Shown: one piece after another, positions 1 to 7,336 of the stretch | Position numbering within the stretch: position 1 is the first letter of the stretch | How the letters are laid out: every line of letters starts with the position of its first letter | Assembly (NCBI GenBank): GCA_005800405.1 | Contig: SYFN01000274.1 | Span: forward strand, 1 to 15,496 | Length of the DNA stretch: 15,496 nt | Reading direction: 5' to 3' | Source: Burkholderiales bacterium | GTDB lineage: Bacteria; Pseudomonadota; Gammaproteobacteria; Burkholderiales; Burkholderiaceae_D | Notes under the pieces: model-generated | What the model was told of the DNA's origin: nothing | Databases searched by the model: none | The model's input: only the letters and a program-made list of their open reading frames with translations | Made by a program: the position numbers and the translations under genes

Positions 1-243
1 GAACCCGTCAAGCGCGGCATCTACGGCGGTGCCTGCGGCTACCTGTCCTTCGGCGGCGAAATGGATCTTGCCATCGCCATCCGGACCGGCGTCATCAAAG
101 ACGGCATGTTGTACGCCCAGGCCGCTGCCGGCATCGTCGCGGACTCCATCCCCGAAATGGAGTGGCAAGAGACAGAAAATAAGGCGCGCGCCGTATTGAG
201 AGCTGCAGAGCAAGTGCAAGACGGATTGGACGGGGAGATTTAA
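1..243 (+). CDS. trpE: Anthranilate synthase component I, C-terminal end (partial)
   Basis: This is the last 80 codons of TrpE, running in frame from the first base of the window to a TAA at 241-243. TrpE is the chorismate-binding subunit that, with TrpG, makes anthranilate from chorismate and glutamine in the cytoplasm. The visible part carries the hallmark end of the chorismate-binding domain: [14 protein letters not shown], then [12 protein letters not shown], then AGAGIVADS-like text ([15 protein letters not shown]) and [12 protein letters not shown]. The acidic and arginine residues of [12 protein letters not shown] line the chorismate and metal site in this family. One base separates its stop from the trpG start, so the two subunits are probably translationally coupled. 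The 5' end lies outside the window, so promoter and any attenuator cannot be judged. Confidence 0.95.
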   Translation, partial: EPVKRGIYGGACGYLSFGGEMDLAIAIRTGVIKDGMLYAQAAAGIVADSIPEMEWQETENKARAVLRAAEQVQDGLDGEI

Positions 244-244
244 G

Positions 245-808
245 ATGCTGCTGATGATCGACAACTACGACTCTTTCACCTTCAACCTCGTCCAGTATTT
301 TGGTGAACTGGGCGAAGAAGTTCGCACTTACCGCAATGATGAAATCAGCCTTGAACAAATCGAAGCGCTGAATCCATCGCGAATCTGTATTTCACCCGGC
401 CCTTGCACGCCACATGAAGCCGGCGTCTCTGTACCGGTACTGAAGCATTTCGCTGGCAAGCTGCCGATACTGGGGGTCTGCCTCGGCCACCAGAGCATCG
501 GTGCAGCTTTTGGCGGCAAAGTAGTTCGCGCACAGGAAGTCATGCACGGCAAAACTACCCCCATCACGCACACGGGTGTTGGCGTTTTCAAAGACTTGCC
601 CAGCCCTTATACGATCATTCGGTATCACTCGCTCGCGATTGAGCGCGCGTCCTTGCCTGATTGCCTCAAGATCACTGCGTGGACCGCGGATGGCGAAATC
701 ATGGGGGTGCAACACAAAGAGTTTGCCATTGAAGGCGTGCAGTTTCATCCGGAATCGATACTTTCCGAACACGGACACGCGCTCCTGAAAAATTTCCTCA
801 ACACCTGA
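245..808 (+). CDS. trpG: Anthranilate synthase glutamine amidotransferase subunit
   Basis: This 187-residue class I glutamine amidotransferase releases ammonia from glutamine for TrpE. It begins [20 protein letters not shown], has the oxyanion motif [12 protein letters not shown] (residues 49-60), and a nucleophile elbow GVCLGHQ with the catalytic cysteine at residue 79. The rest of the triad is His168 and Glu170 in GVQFHPES. All catalytic residues are present and the length is normal. A strong purine-rich ribosome site (GGGGAG, 232-237) sits inside the end of trpE, 7 bases before the ATG, which supports this start. In some bacteria the same subunit also serves aminodeoxychorismate synthase (PabA role). 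The neighbourhood with trpE and trpD favours the tryptophan role, but dual use cannot be excluded. Confidence 0.97.
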   Translation: MLLMIDNYDSFTFNLVQYFGELGEEVRTYRNDEISLEQIEALNPSRICISPGPCTPHEAGVSVPVLKHFAGKLPILGVCLGHQSIGAAFGGKVVRAQEVMHGKTTPITHTGVGVFKDLPSPYTIIRYHSLAIERASLPDCLKITAWTADGEIMGVQHKEFAIEGVQFHPESILSEHGHALLKNFLNT

Positions 809-822
809 ATCGCGAGCGGCCC

Positions 823-1857
823 ATGCCACTGACACCGCAACAAGCACTTCTGCGCATCATTGAACACCGCGAAATCTTCCATGACGAAATGCTGGCCCTG
901 TTCCGCCAGATCATGGGCGGCGAAATGTCACCCGTGATGATCGCCGCGCTCACCATGGGACTGCGCGTAAAAAAAGAGTCGATTGGTGAAATCGCCGCAG
1001 CAGCGCAGGTGATGCGCGAGTTCGCCGCCAAGGTCGAAGTCACGGATGCCGACCAACTGGTCGACATCGTCGGTACCGGTGGCGATGGTGCTAACACCTT
1101 CAATATTTCAACTGCGACCATGTTTGTGGTGGCCGCAGCCGGCGCACGCGTGGCTAAACATGGTGGGCGCAGTGTCTCCTCATCCTCTGGCAGTGCAGAT
1201 GCGCTGGAAGCGCTTGGTGTGAACATTAACCTGTCGCCGCAGCAGGTTGCAGCCTCCATCAATGAAACCGGTATCGGTTTCATGTTCGCCCCCAACCATC
1301 ACGCAGCCATGAAGCATGCAGCACCGGTACGCAAAGAGCTGGGGGTACGCACTATTTTCAATATCCTCGGCCCGCTGACCAATCCTGCGGGTGTGCCAAA
1401 CATCATGATGGGTGTGTTTCATCCGGATTTGGTTGGCATTCAAGTGCGCGTACTACAAAGGCTGGGTGCAAAACATGCGGTCGTGGTCTGGGCACGCGAC
1501 AATATGGATGAAATTTCGCTGGGTGCGGCAACCATGGTAGGCGAGCTAATTGATGGCGAAATCCGTGAGTACGATATTCATCCGGAAGACTTCGGTTTGC
1601 AAATGACCTCCGGTCGACAACTGCAGGTCGCTGGGACTTCAGAATCCAAACAAAAGATTCTTGAAGCGCTGGACAACCGGGTAGGTCCTGCACGCGACAT
1701 TGTGATGCTCAATGCGGGCGCTGCACTTTATGCTGCTGGTGCCGTCAGCAGTATCGCCGCCGGCGTCACACGCGCGCGAGAGACATTAGCCTCCGGCGCT
1801 GCACGTGCAAAACTCGATCAGTTCGTCCAGTTCACTCAAAAACTGGGTAGTTCGTAA
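823..1857 (+). CDS. trpD: Anthranilate phosphoribosyltransferase
   Basis: A 344-residue protein that transfers the phosphoribosyl group of PRPP to anthranilate, the second step of tryptophan synthesis. It has the short helical N-terminal domain typical of the family (about residues 1-75). The PRPP-binding glycine loop GTGGD is at 84-88, followed by NTFNIST at 91-97. KHGGRSVSS is at 112-120, and the anthranilate-site block [19 protein letters not shown] leads into [10 protein letters not shown] (about 152-189). Length and motifs are normal, with no sign of fusion to TrpG as seen in enterobacteria. It starts 14 bases after the trpG stop and is read in the same direction as trpEG and trpC. The ribosome site is weak (GAGCGG), consistent with translation within an operon. 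Confidence 0.97.
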   Translation: MPLTPQQALLRIIEHREIFHDEMLALFRQIMGGEMSPVMIAALTMGLRVKKESIGEIAAAAQVMREFAAKVEVTDADQLVDIVGTGGDGANTFNISTATMFVVAAAGARVAKHGGRSVSSSSGSADALEALGVNINLSPQQVAASINETGIGFMFAPNHHAAMKHAAPVRKELGVRTIFNILGPLTNPAGVPNIMMGVFHPDLVGIQVRVLQRLGAKHAVVVWARDNMDEISLGAATMVGELIDGEIREYDIHPEDFGLQMTSGRQLQVAGTSESKQKILEALDNRVGPARDIVMLNAGAALYAAGAVSSIAAGVTRARETLASGAARAKLDQFVQFTQKLGSS

Positions 1858-1884
1858 AGACATCGAAAAATAATACTCATCATC

Positions 1885-2685
1885 ATGCCCGATATTCTGA
1901 AAAAAATTCTTGATGTAAAAGCCGACGAGGTTGCCGCCGCAAAAAAAAATCAGGGCCTGGCCAGCCTGCGTCGTGATGTGGAATCCGACCATGCCTCGCG
2001 CAGGCAGATTCGCGGCTTCGAAGCCAGCCTTCGCAACAAGATCGCCGCAGGCAAGGCAGGAGTGATTGCAGAGATCAAAAAGGCGTCGCCCTCCAAAGGC
2101 GTGCTGCGCGAAGATTTTCAGCCCGCCGAGATCGCGCAAAGCTATGCGCATCATGGCGCCGCTTGCCTGTCTGTTCTGACCGATGTTCATTTTTTTCAGG
2201 GCGCGCCTGAATATCTGCAGCAGGCACGCACTGCCTGCAAGATTCCGGCCTTACGCAAAGACTTCATCATTGATCCGTACCAAATCTATCAGGCACGTTC
2301 CTGGGGCGCCGATTGCGTATTGCTGATTGTTGCTGCGCTCGATCATGGCTTGATGGCCGAACTCGAAGCCTGCTCGCATGAACTGAGTATGGGCGTGCTG
2401 GTCGAGGTTCACGATACCGATGAACTTTCCGCAGCGCTCAAACTGAAAACAGCGATGCTAGGCATTAACAACCGCAATCTGCGCACTTTCGACACCCGTC
2501 TCGAGACCACGATCAAGCTCTTGCCTCGGATCTCGCCCGACATATTGGTCATCACCGAATCCGGCATCCTTGCCCCAGACGATGTCAAACGCATGCGCGA
2601 TGCCGACGTTCACGCTTTTCTGGTCGGTGAAGCATTCATGCGTGCTGAGGAGCCCGGCCTCGAACTGGCGCGGCTGTTCAGCTAA
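1885..2685 (+). CDS. trpC: Indole-3-glycerol-phosphate synthase
   Basis: A 266-residue TIM-barrel enzyme that closes and decarboxylates CdRP to indole-3-glycerol phosphate. Family signatures are all present. [12 protein letters not shown] gives Glu63 and Lys65, [14 protein letters not shown] carries the catalytic Lys125, VLVEVHD contains Glu174, GINNRNL holds Asn195-Asn196, and ITESGI ends with Glu225-Ser226. The first 45 residues form the usual lid helix ([19 protein letters not shown]). It is monofunctional; there is no TrpF domain. It starts 27 bases after trpD and is the last trp gene visible here. trpF, trpB and trpA are not in the window, so the pathway is split in this genome, as is usual for betaproteobacteria. 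It converges on the minus-strand oxidoreductase 46 bases downstream. Confidence 0.97.
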   Translation: MPDILKKILDVKADEVAAAKKNQGLASLRRDVESDHASRRQIRGFEASLRNKIAAGKAGVIAEIKKASPSKGVLREDFQPAEIAQSYAHHGAACLSVLTDVHFFQGAPEYLQQARTACKIPALRKDFIIDPYQIYQARSWGADCVLLIVAALDHGLMAELEACSHELSMGVLVEVHDTDELSAALKLKTAMLGINNRNLRTFDTRLETTIKLLPRISPDILVITESGILAPDDVKRMRDADVHAFLVGEAFMRAEEPGLELARLFS

Positions 2686-2711
2686 GAACTATCGTCGCAA
2701 ATCAACCCAAG

Positions 2712-2729
2712 CGGATGGGGATCCATCCG
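2712..2729. terminator. Short perfect hairpin between convergent genes
   Basis: A perfect 7-bp stem, CGGATGG (2712-2718) with CCATCCG (2723-2729), encloses a four-base loop. It lies exactly between the trpC stop and the stop of the convergent minus-strand oxidoreductase. The position suits a bidirectional terminator. There is no T-tract on either strand, so intrinsic termination is doubtful and the assignment is inferred from location. Confidence 0.35.
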
Positions 2730-2731
2730 AC

Positions 2732-3820
2732 TCAACGCGAGCCGAAGCGCAAAGGATCGAGCCGATTCAGCCAATAACGCGCCATCGGCAAGGTTTCGCC
2801 GCACAACTCTGCAACCAGTAATTCAGCGCAGAGCGGTGCACACGCTATGCCACGCGAACCATGCCCCACGCTCACAGACAAACCTTCGGCGATCTTCCCC
2901 ACCAGGGGTAGTCTGTCTTGTGTCGTCCCACGCCATGCAACGCGACCACTGAAGACGATGCCGGGATCCTTGGCAAAATCGGGTAGCAAGCGCTGCAAGC
3001 GCTGGAAATTTTCCAGATCATCTGACCTGCGAGCAGACCCATCCTCGTCGTCATACTGAATCGTCGCGCCTATCGTATGCACACCGTTGATGGCGGGCGT
3101 GATGTAGCCGTCGCGACAGACAATCACATGAATCGCCTCACCCGCTTGTTCGGATATGACGGACAACTGCCCACGGGCCCGATCGACGGCTAAGGGCACC
3201 GGGCTCAGTTGCGTTGTATAGGCGGTTGCCATGACGACCTGGCTGGCAGAAAAAATTTCACCCTCAGACAGACTCAGCTGCCATGAACCGTCGGCATTCT
3301 GATCGAGGGCTATGACTTCAGCGCGGGCACGCAGGTGAATCAGTGGATGATCGAGCATGGCATGAACGAGCGCAACGGGATCAATCCATCCGGCCTGCGG
3401 CAAAAAAAATCCAGAGCTGGTTACCGACTGTCCACATAGCTGATCTGCTGCCGTGCCGCTGAATTCGGCAATCTCATCACGCGCACGCATGCTCGCGTAA
3501 TCACGCAACTTGTCATGACGCCGCTGATCGCGTGTCATGCGAAATGCACCGCAAAAGGCATGCGGCACTGAGGCACCATGCTGGGCAAGCCAATCCTGCA
3601 GCCACTGCACGCCCGCTGCAGAAAATTCGGCAATCGGATTATCGGCACCGCCCGGCTCAGGGCGCACCACCGCAACGGGATTGCCGGACCCGCCCGCGGC
3701 AGGCTGCGCACGCTCCAACACCGTGACTGCCGTGCCCCTGCAGGCGAACTGGCGAGCGAGACTCGCACCGGCAATACCTGCACCGATGATGACGGCGGAT
3801 GAAGAAGACAAGTGCTCCAA
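2732..3820 (-). CDS. FAD-dependent oxidoreductase, MnmC C-terminal-domain type
   Basis: A 362-residue DAO-superfamily flavoprotein. The N-terminal dinucleotide fold AVIIGAGIAGASLA (residues 9-22) ends in an acidic residue at Glu36 (VLER). It is followed by GGSGNPVAVVRPE, matching the GASGN block of MnmC. Near the C terminus are WRGTTQDRLPLVG (to residue 308), GHGSRG (319-324) and APLCAELL. The terminal LNRLDPLR resembles the LNPxR end of MnmC. MnmC's oxidase domain removes the carboxymethyl group from cmnm5U34 of tRNA wobble uridine. Here the N-terminal methyltransferase half is absent, so this would be a stand-alone oxidase or a relative acting on another amine. There is no ATG start: the frame opens with TTG at 3818-3820, and a second TTG at 3809-3811 follows a GGAG. 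It lies downstream of the small secreted protein in a likely operon. Confidence 0.82.
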   Translation of the reverse strand: MEHLSSSSAVIIGAGIAGASLARQFACRGTAVTVLERAQPAAGGSGNPVAVVRPEPGGADNPIAEFSAAGVQWLQDWLAQHGASVPHAFCGAFRMTRDQRRHDKLRDYASMRARDEIAEFSGTAADQLCGQSVTSSGFFLPQAGWIDPVALVHAMLDHPLIHLRARAEVIALDQNADGSWQLSLSEGEIFSASQVVMATAYTTQLSPVPLAVDRARGQLSVISEQAGEAIHVIVCRDGYITPAINGVHTIGATIQYDDEDGSARRSDDLENFQRLQRLLPDFAKDPGIVFSGRVAWRGTTQDRLPLVGKIAEGLSVSVGHGSRGIACAPLCAELLVAELCGETLPMARYWLNRLDPLRFGSR

Positions 3821-3828
3821 GCGATAAA

Positions 3829-4164
3829 TTACTTGCAGCGACCTTCGAAAATCAACGAGGAGGTTGGCATCTCGAGGGTGTCGCTGACGGTGATGGCGAT
3901 GCGATCGATGACCACCTTGCGCATCGCGCTTTCCGGCGTCAGACCCATACAGCTGAGCAGCTCATCGCTGACCTTGCAGTTCAGCCCCTCCATTGTCAGG
4001 CCCGTCAGTTCATAACGATGCCGGGCATCTACGGGTACCGTTGACGCCGCACCGCGATGCTCGAAGCGCCGCTTACCCTCGCACTCGTACTGAATATCCG
4101 CCGAGCGCGCAGCCAGCGGCAGGCATAGCCCCATTAGAGAGGCCAACAAAATGGCAAACTTCAT
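3829..4164 (-). CDS. Small secreted four-cysteine protein, unknown function
   Basis: A 111-residue protein I do not recognise. Residues 1-22 are a clear signal peptide: MKF, a hydrophobic stretch AILLASLMGLCLPLAA, and a plausible cut after ARSA. The mature part of about 89 residues contains four cysteines (28, 63, 72, 110), an even number that suggests two disulfides in the periplasm. No transmembrane segment follows the signal. I chose the ATG at 4162-4164 because the signal peptide begins there and a GGA lies about 10 bases upstream; ATG at 4171-4173 would add only three residues. The stop lies a few bases before the oxidoreductase start, so the two are probably co-transcribed, although an exported protein and a cytoplasmic flavoenzyme have no obvious shared job. 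Confidence 0.75.
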   Translation of the reverse strand: MKFAILLASLMGLCLPLAARSADIQYECEGKRRFEHRGAASTVPVDARHRYELTGLTMEGLNCKVSDELLSCMGLTPESAMRKVVIDRIAITVSDTLEMPTSSLIFEGRCK

Positions 4165-4238
4165 CACAGTCATCCGGAAAATTGACAGCACATCATACAA
4201 TGCGAGTGACCTGCCTTTTCCTCCTGATGATCGCCACC

Positions 4239-4622
4239 ATGAAAACCTGCCTGACCGCCTTGCTTCTTTGCTGCACTGCGCCCGTAATGGCTCAGCAGTG
4301 GGTTCGCTATGCCGAGAACGATGAGAGCCTGATGTACTACGACAGCCTGCGCACCCGGAAGATGGGCGACACGGCCTTTGTCTGGGACTTGCACGATCTG
4401 AAAACCGTCACCACAGACGCCTCTGGCAAGCCTTATCAATCCGTACTTTATGCAGTCGAGTATCAATGCCGCGCCCGCAAATGGCGAGTATTAGGTACTT
4501 CACGACATCCACAGCGCATGGGCGCCGGCAAGCCGGTTTCGGAGGAGGCAGGCGCCATGGCATTTGCCGAGGCCGGGCCGGGCTCTCGCGCAGAACAGCT
4601 CTTCGTCCATGTCTGCGAGTAA
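4239..4622 (+). CDS. Exported small protein, surface-adhesin E-like
   Basis: A 127-residue protein with signal peptide MKTCLTALLLCCTAPVMA, probable cut before QQW (residue 19). The mature part has the pattern of the Adhesin_E family, named from Haemophilus protein E: an early WV, then YYDSLR, a central FVWDLHDLK, a SVLYAVEYQCR strand, and a C-terminal VHVCE. The two cysteines at 77 and 126 probably pair. Many betaproteobacteria carry such proteins with no proven adhesin function, so the name describes only the fold. The ATG at 4239 was chosen because the signal peptide starts there. In-frame ATGs at 4200 and 4227 exist, but the bases before 4227 are CCTCC-like rather than a ribosome site. It is divergent from the secreted protein at 3829-4164, with a 74-bp shared upstream region. 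Confidence 0.75.
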   Translation: MKTCLTALLLCCTAPVMAQQWVRYAENDESLMYYDSLRTRKMGDTAFVWDLHDLKTVTTDASGKPYQSVLYAVEYQCRARKWRVLGTSRHPQRMGAGKPVSEEAGAMAFAEAGPGSRAEQLFVHVCE

Positions 4623-4632
4623 CCAGGGAATC

Positions 4633-4650
4633 GGGCTGATTACAGCGCCC
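4633..4650 (+). terminator. Weak bulged hairpin after the adhesin-like gene
   Basis: GGGCTG (4633-4638) and CAGCGCCC (4643-4650) can pair around an ATTA loop with one bulged G. It starts 10 bases after the stop codon, which is where a terminator would be expected. No T-run follows, so this is a positional guess only. Confidence 0.25.
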
Positions 4651-4765
4651 AAGAGAGCCGCGGTCCACAACATAGATTGAATTCTGCGACATCTGCTTCG
4701 GTTAGTGTGCCGGCGCAGATGCGCAATGGGATCAGGTCACGCAGGGACTCGACATATGTGCGACA
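4640..4765 (-). pseudogene. Possible 3' remnant of a lost gene
   Basis: On the minus strand a 41-codon open stretch ends in TAA at 4640-4642. Its translation has unusually protein-like composition: ESLRDLIPLRI, then AGTLTEADVAEFN, then CGPRLSWAL. It has no ATG or GTG start, and a stop codon (4766-4768) closes it immediately upstream. I do not recognise a family. It may be the tail of a gene otherwise deleted, or a chance open frame. Confidence 0.25.
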
Positions 4766-4956
4766 TTAGTCGCTATGCGCGGTCCCTAACGAAATAGCGT
4801 TCGACTAATTCTCTACAACCGTACGCCTATTGGACAAATTCTGTTTGTCGTTGCCCCCCCGCGTTATGGCATTGACTGTCGCCTCGCGTTATCGGGGCAC
4901 ACCGGGATAAGTTGCGGCAACCTACCATCTCGTACGATTTTTTAGACAACCTCTTT

Positions 4957-4988
4957 CAAGCAGGCCTACCAGACATCCGGTCTGCTTG
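4957..4988. repeat. Nested inverted repeats
   Basis: CAAGCAG (4957-4963) is the reverse complement of CTGCTTG (4982-4988). Inside them CAGAC (4970-4974) pairs with GTCTG (4980-4984), which overlaps the outer arm. The two pairings are mutually exclusive, so an RNA from here could switch between them, or the sequence could be a protein site. No gene starts nearby (next ATG at 5209). Confidence 0.4.
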
Positions 4989-5141
4989 CCTTACTGTGGT
5001 GCACCGGGCAAGCAACGAGAACTCCGCTTTCAGGCAGATTTGGAGAGCAATTCGAAATGCTCAACCTTGGGCGGCGGTGCAAAAAATGGCCCAACGATGC
5101 CTCGCCATTGGGTAAACGCCTCGGAACCCCGAAAAACGAAG

Positions 5142-5198
5142 AGCCATGAACGGCTTCTTGGTAGCTCTATAAATTACTCCAGCCTCGTACTCATGGCT
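5142..5198. promoter_or_regulatory. Inverted repeat before the regulator gene (possible operator)
   Basis: AGCCATGA (5142-5149) and its exact reverse complement TCATGGCT (5191-5198) lie 41 bp apart, the second arm ending 10 bases before the regulator's ATG. A TATAAA that could serve as a -10 element is at 5168-5173, between the arms, but no good -35 is visible. OmpR-type regulators usually bind direct repeats, so autoregulation is speculation. Confidence 0.25.
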
Positions 5199-5208
5199 TT
5201 CCCTCATC

Positions 5209-5901
5209 ATGCGCATCGTTCTTCTGTCTGATGACTCCCAGCAGCGCAAACCCCTTGAGAGCCTGCTCAAGACCAGTGGCCATGCGTGCAGCAGTTTTGA
5301 GTGTCAGGAGGCGCTGCAGTCCCATCTCACGACTTCGGAGCCGGACGTTTTGCTGATTCACTGGCCAGATAGCCGCGACAGAACGTCCGGCCCTTCGGTG
5401 CTGAACCGCTTACATGAGTCATGGCCTGAGCTTCCTCTGCTGATAATCGTGACTGCCCCACCGGACGATGCCACGATTCGCCTTCTGGCGACCCGCCCGG
5501 CAGAGGTGCTACTCAATCCAGTCAGGCGCAGCGAATTGCTGCTGCGCTTGCGATTGCTAATGGATAGATATCGACCCGACCGGGAAGACGAACCCGAGAT
5601 AGCTTATGGGCCATTTCAATTCCTGAAAGGTCGCTCACAACTGAGATTCGGCAACCAGATTATCCAGGTGACGCAGAAGGAGTTTGCGCTGGCGCTGTTA
5701 TTCTTTCAGCATCTGGGACGCCCGCTGTCCCGCGCCTTTATTCATGAAGCCGTGTGGTCGGGCGATGCCGAACTGTCATCACGCACGCTGGACACGCATG
5801 TGTCGCGGGTGCGGACGAAACTGGGGCTGATACCGCAGAGAGGCTACCGTCTTGTACCGGTTTACAGTTTTGGATACCGACTGGAGCAGATTACCGAATA
5901 G
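5209..5901 (+). CDS. OmpR-family response regulator with degenerate receiver
   Basis: A 230-residue protein with two domains. Residues 1-118 follow the receiver fold: the acidic pair Asp8-Asp9 after IVLLS, a strand PDVLLI, and LLIIVTA with Thr82. The phospho-acceptor position is His51 (LLIHWP) rather than Asp, and the conserved Lys is Asn103 (VLLNPV). Classical phosphorylation is therefore unlikely. Residues 130-226 form an OmpR/PhoB winged helix: VTQKEFALALLFF, LSRAFIHEAVW, the recognition helix SRTLDTHVSRVRTKLGL, and the wing GYRLVPVYSFGYRL. No histidine kinase lies nearby, so it is an orphan. It precedes hemA by 60 bp in the same direction, which makes hemA a candidate target by position only. 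The ATG at 5209 gives the correct fold start. Confidence 0.85.
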   Translation: MRIVLLSDDSQQRKPLESLLKTSGHACSSFECQEALQSHLTTSEPDVLLIHWPDSRDRTSGPSVLNRLHESWPELPLLIIVTAPPDDATIRLLATRPAEVLLNPVRRSELLLRLRLLMDRYRPDREDEPEIAYGPFQFLKGRSQLRFGNQIIQVTQKEFALALLFFQHLGRPLSRAFIHEAVWSGDAELSSRTLDTHVSRVRTKLGLIPQRGYRLVPVYSFGYRLEQITE

Positions 5902-5919
5902 TCATAATGCCCCCGGCGC

Positions 5920-5925
5920 TATAAT
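5920..5925 (+). promoter_or_regulatory. Candidate -10 element of hemA
   Basis: A perfect TATAAT lies 36 bases before the hemA ATG, just after the regulator's stop. No consensus -35 stands at 16-18 bp; the nearest likeness, TTACCG (5891-5896), is 23 bp away. If used, the leader would be about 30 nt and would contain a small AAGAT/ATCTT inverted repeat (5936-5951). Confidence 0.45.
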
Positions 5926-5961
5926 AGGCGCAGTCAAGATTAACCCATCTTAAAATACTGG

Positions 5962-7245
5962 ATGCAACTGTTCGCGGTAGGGCTCAATCACACCACGGCT
6001 CCTGTCTCGCTTCGCGAGAAAGTGGCCTTCCCGGCCGACCAGCTTGGTCAGGCAGTGGCGTCTGCATGCTCGTGGTTGGGCGAGACAGGGCAGCAGGCTC
6101 ATGAAACCGCGATTCTCTCTACCTGCAATCGCACCGAGATCTACGGCGCCAGCGCCAACGATGGCCAGATCGAGACAGCCATTGATGCGACCGCTCATTT
6201 CGTCGCGGAGTATCACAAGCTGCCTTACGCAGAACTCCGGCCCTATTTGTACGCACTGCCGCAGCATGATGCGGTGCGCCACGCCTTCCGCGTGGCCTCC
6301 GGCCTTGATTCCATGGTACTTGGCGAGCCTCAGATTCTCGGGCAGATGAAAGATGCCGTTCGCCAGGCCGAAGCGGTGGGCGGGCTGGGTACGTATCTGC
6401 ACCAGATGTTTCAGCGCACGTTTACGGTCGCCAAGGAAGTGCGCACCACCACCGAGATCGGCGCGCACAGTGTTTCGATGGCAGCGGCATCGGTGCGCCT
6501 ATCCGAACGAATTTTTGACAAACTCGCCGAGCAGCACGTGCTGTTCATCGGAGCCGGCGAAATGATCGAATTGTGCGCAACCCATTTCGCTGCGCATCAT
6601 CCTAAAACACTGACGATTGCCAACCGTACCGTCGAGCGCGCCGAACAGCTCGCGCATCGGCTGGGTGGCAAGACCATGCGCCTTGCCGAGTTGCCTGACC
6701 AGCTCGCGAATTTTGATATTGTCATCTCTTGCACGGCGTCGTCACTCCCGATCATCGGATTGGGCATGGTGGAGCGCGCAATCAAGGCACGGCGCCGTAA
6801 GCCCATGGTGATGGTGGATCTTGCTGTGCCACGCGATATCGAATCCGAAGTCAGTCGCATGGATGACGTCTTTTTGTACACTGTCGACGACCTCGGCGCT
6901 GCCGTGCAAATTGGTATGGAAAACCGTCAGTCGGCGGTGGCACAAGCAGAAGCCATCATCGAAACCCGCGTGCAGGGATTCATGAATTGGCTAGACAGTC
7001 GTGCGATCGTGCCTCTGATTCAAGACCTGCAGGAAAGCGGTGAGCAAATGCGCAAGATGGAACTCGAGCGCGCACGCAAACTACTCGCACGTGGAGAAGA
7101 TGTGGGGGCGGTACTCGAAGCGCTATCCAAAGGACTGACCGCCAAATTCCTCCATGGTCCACAACAGGCATTGCATCAAGCTGATGCGGACGAGCGTGCG
7201 CGTCTTGCCAAGTGGCTGCCCCAGCTATTCCGCACCAAGCGCTAG
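5962..7245 (+). CDS. hemA: Glutamyl-tRNA reductase
   Basis: A 427-residue enzyme that reduces glutamate on tRNA-Glu to glutamate-1-semialdehyde with NADPH, the first committed step of C5-pathway heme synthesis. It opens [20 protein letters not shown]. The catalytic nucleophile is Cys55 in [12 protein letters not shown]. The substrate-site block [17 protein letters not shown] is at 114-130. The NADPH-binding GAGEM is at 197-201, with the following TIANRT, and a helical dimerisation region forms the last 110 residues ([16 protein letters not shown] onward). Length is normal and all key residues are present. It has no good Shine-Dalgarno sequence before the ATG. It is first in the hemA-prfA-dsbB-prmC series, probably from its own promoter at about 5920. 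HemA is commonly controlled by heme-dependent proteolysis in proteobacteria. Confidence 0.97.
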   Translation: MQLFAVGLNHTTAPVSLREKVAFPADQLGQAVASACSWLGETGQQAHETAILSTCNRTEIYGASANDGQIETAIDATAHFVAEYHKLPYAELRPYLYALPQHDAVRHAFRVASGLDSMVLGEPQILGQMKDAVRQAEAVGGLGTYLHQMFQRTFTVAKEVRTTTEIGAHSVSMAAASVRLSERIFDKLAEQHVLFIGAGEMIELCATHFAAHHPKTLTIANRTVERAEQLAHRLGGKTMRLAELPDQLANFDIVISCTASSLPIIGLGMVERAIKARRRKPMVMVDLAVPRDIESEVSRMDDVFLYTVDDLGAAVQIGMENRQSAVAQAEAIIETRVQGFMNWLDSRAIVPLIQDLQESGEQMRKMELERARKLLARGEDVGAVLEALSKGLTAKFLHGPQQALHQADADERARLAKWLPQLFRTKR

Positions 7246-7336
7246 CGACGCCCTCCCCAGCCCCTAGCAGCATCCGGCACCTTGGCTGGTATTTTCTGAT
7301 CCAACCAGTACAACTCTTGCTCCGCGCGCATCTCGC

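Larger units (their letters stand above)
4623..5208. other. Long intergenic stretch without a convincing gene
   Basis: No frame on either strand shows coding character across this 586-bp stretch; the longest open frames begin at rare start codons without ribosome sites. It holds several small structures: a perfect hairpin GCGAC-ATTA-GTCGC (4760-4773), and a direct repeat CGCGTTAT at 4860-4867 and 4885-4892 next to a seven-C run (4854-4860). It also holds nested inverted repeats at 4957-4988 and an 8-bp inverted repeat just before the next gene. A short minus-strand open stretch at 4640-4765 may be a gene remnant. Confidence 0.6.

Noticed and set aside
392..847. Long minus-strand open frame opposite trpG (151 codons)
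   Set aside because: It lies wholly antisense to a clearly real trpG and has no recognisable domain; it is a by-product of codon bias.
4182..4201. TTGACA (4182-4187) and TACAAT (4196-4201) as a promoter for the adhesin-like gene
   Set aside because: The spacer is only 8 bp, too short for a sigma-70 promoter, and no alternative partner stands at the right distance.
4860..4892. Direct repeat CGCGTTAT as a CRISPR or attachment site
   Set aside because: Only two 8-bp copies, no regular spacers, no integrase or cas gene nearby.
4912..5115. 67-codon open frame in the intergenic desert
   Set aside because: It starts at TTG without a ribosome site, has no recognisable features, and spans the nested inverted repeats.
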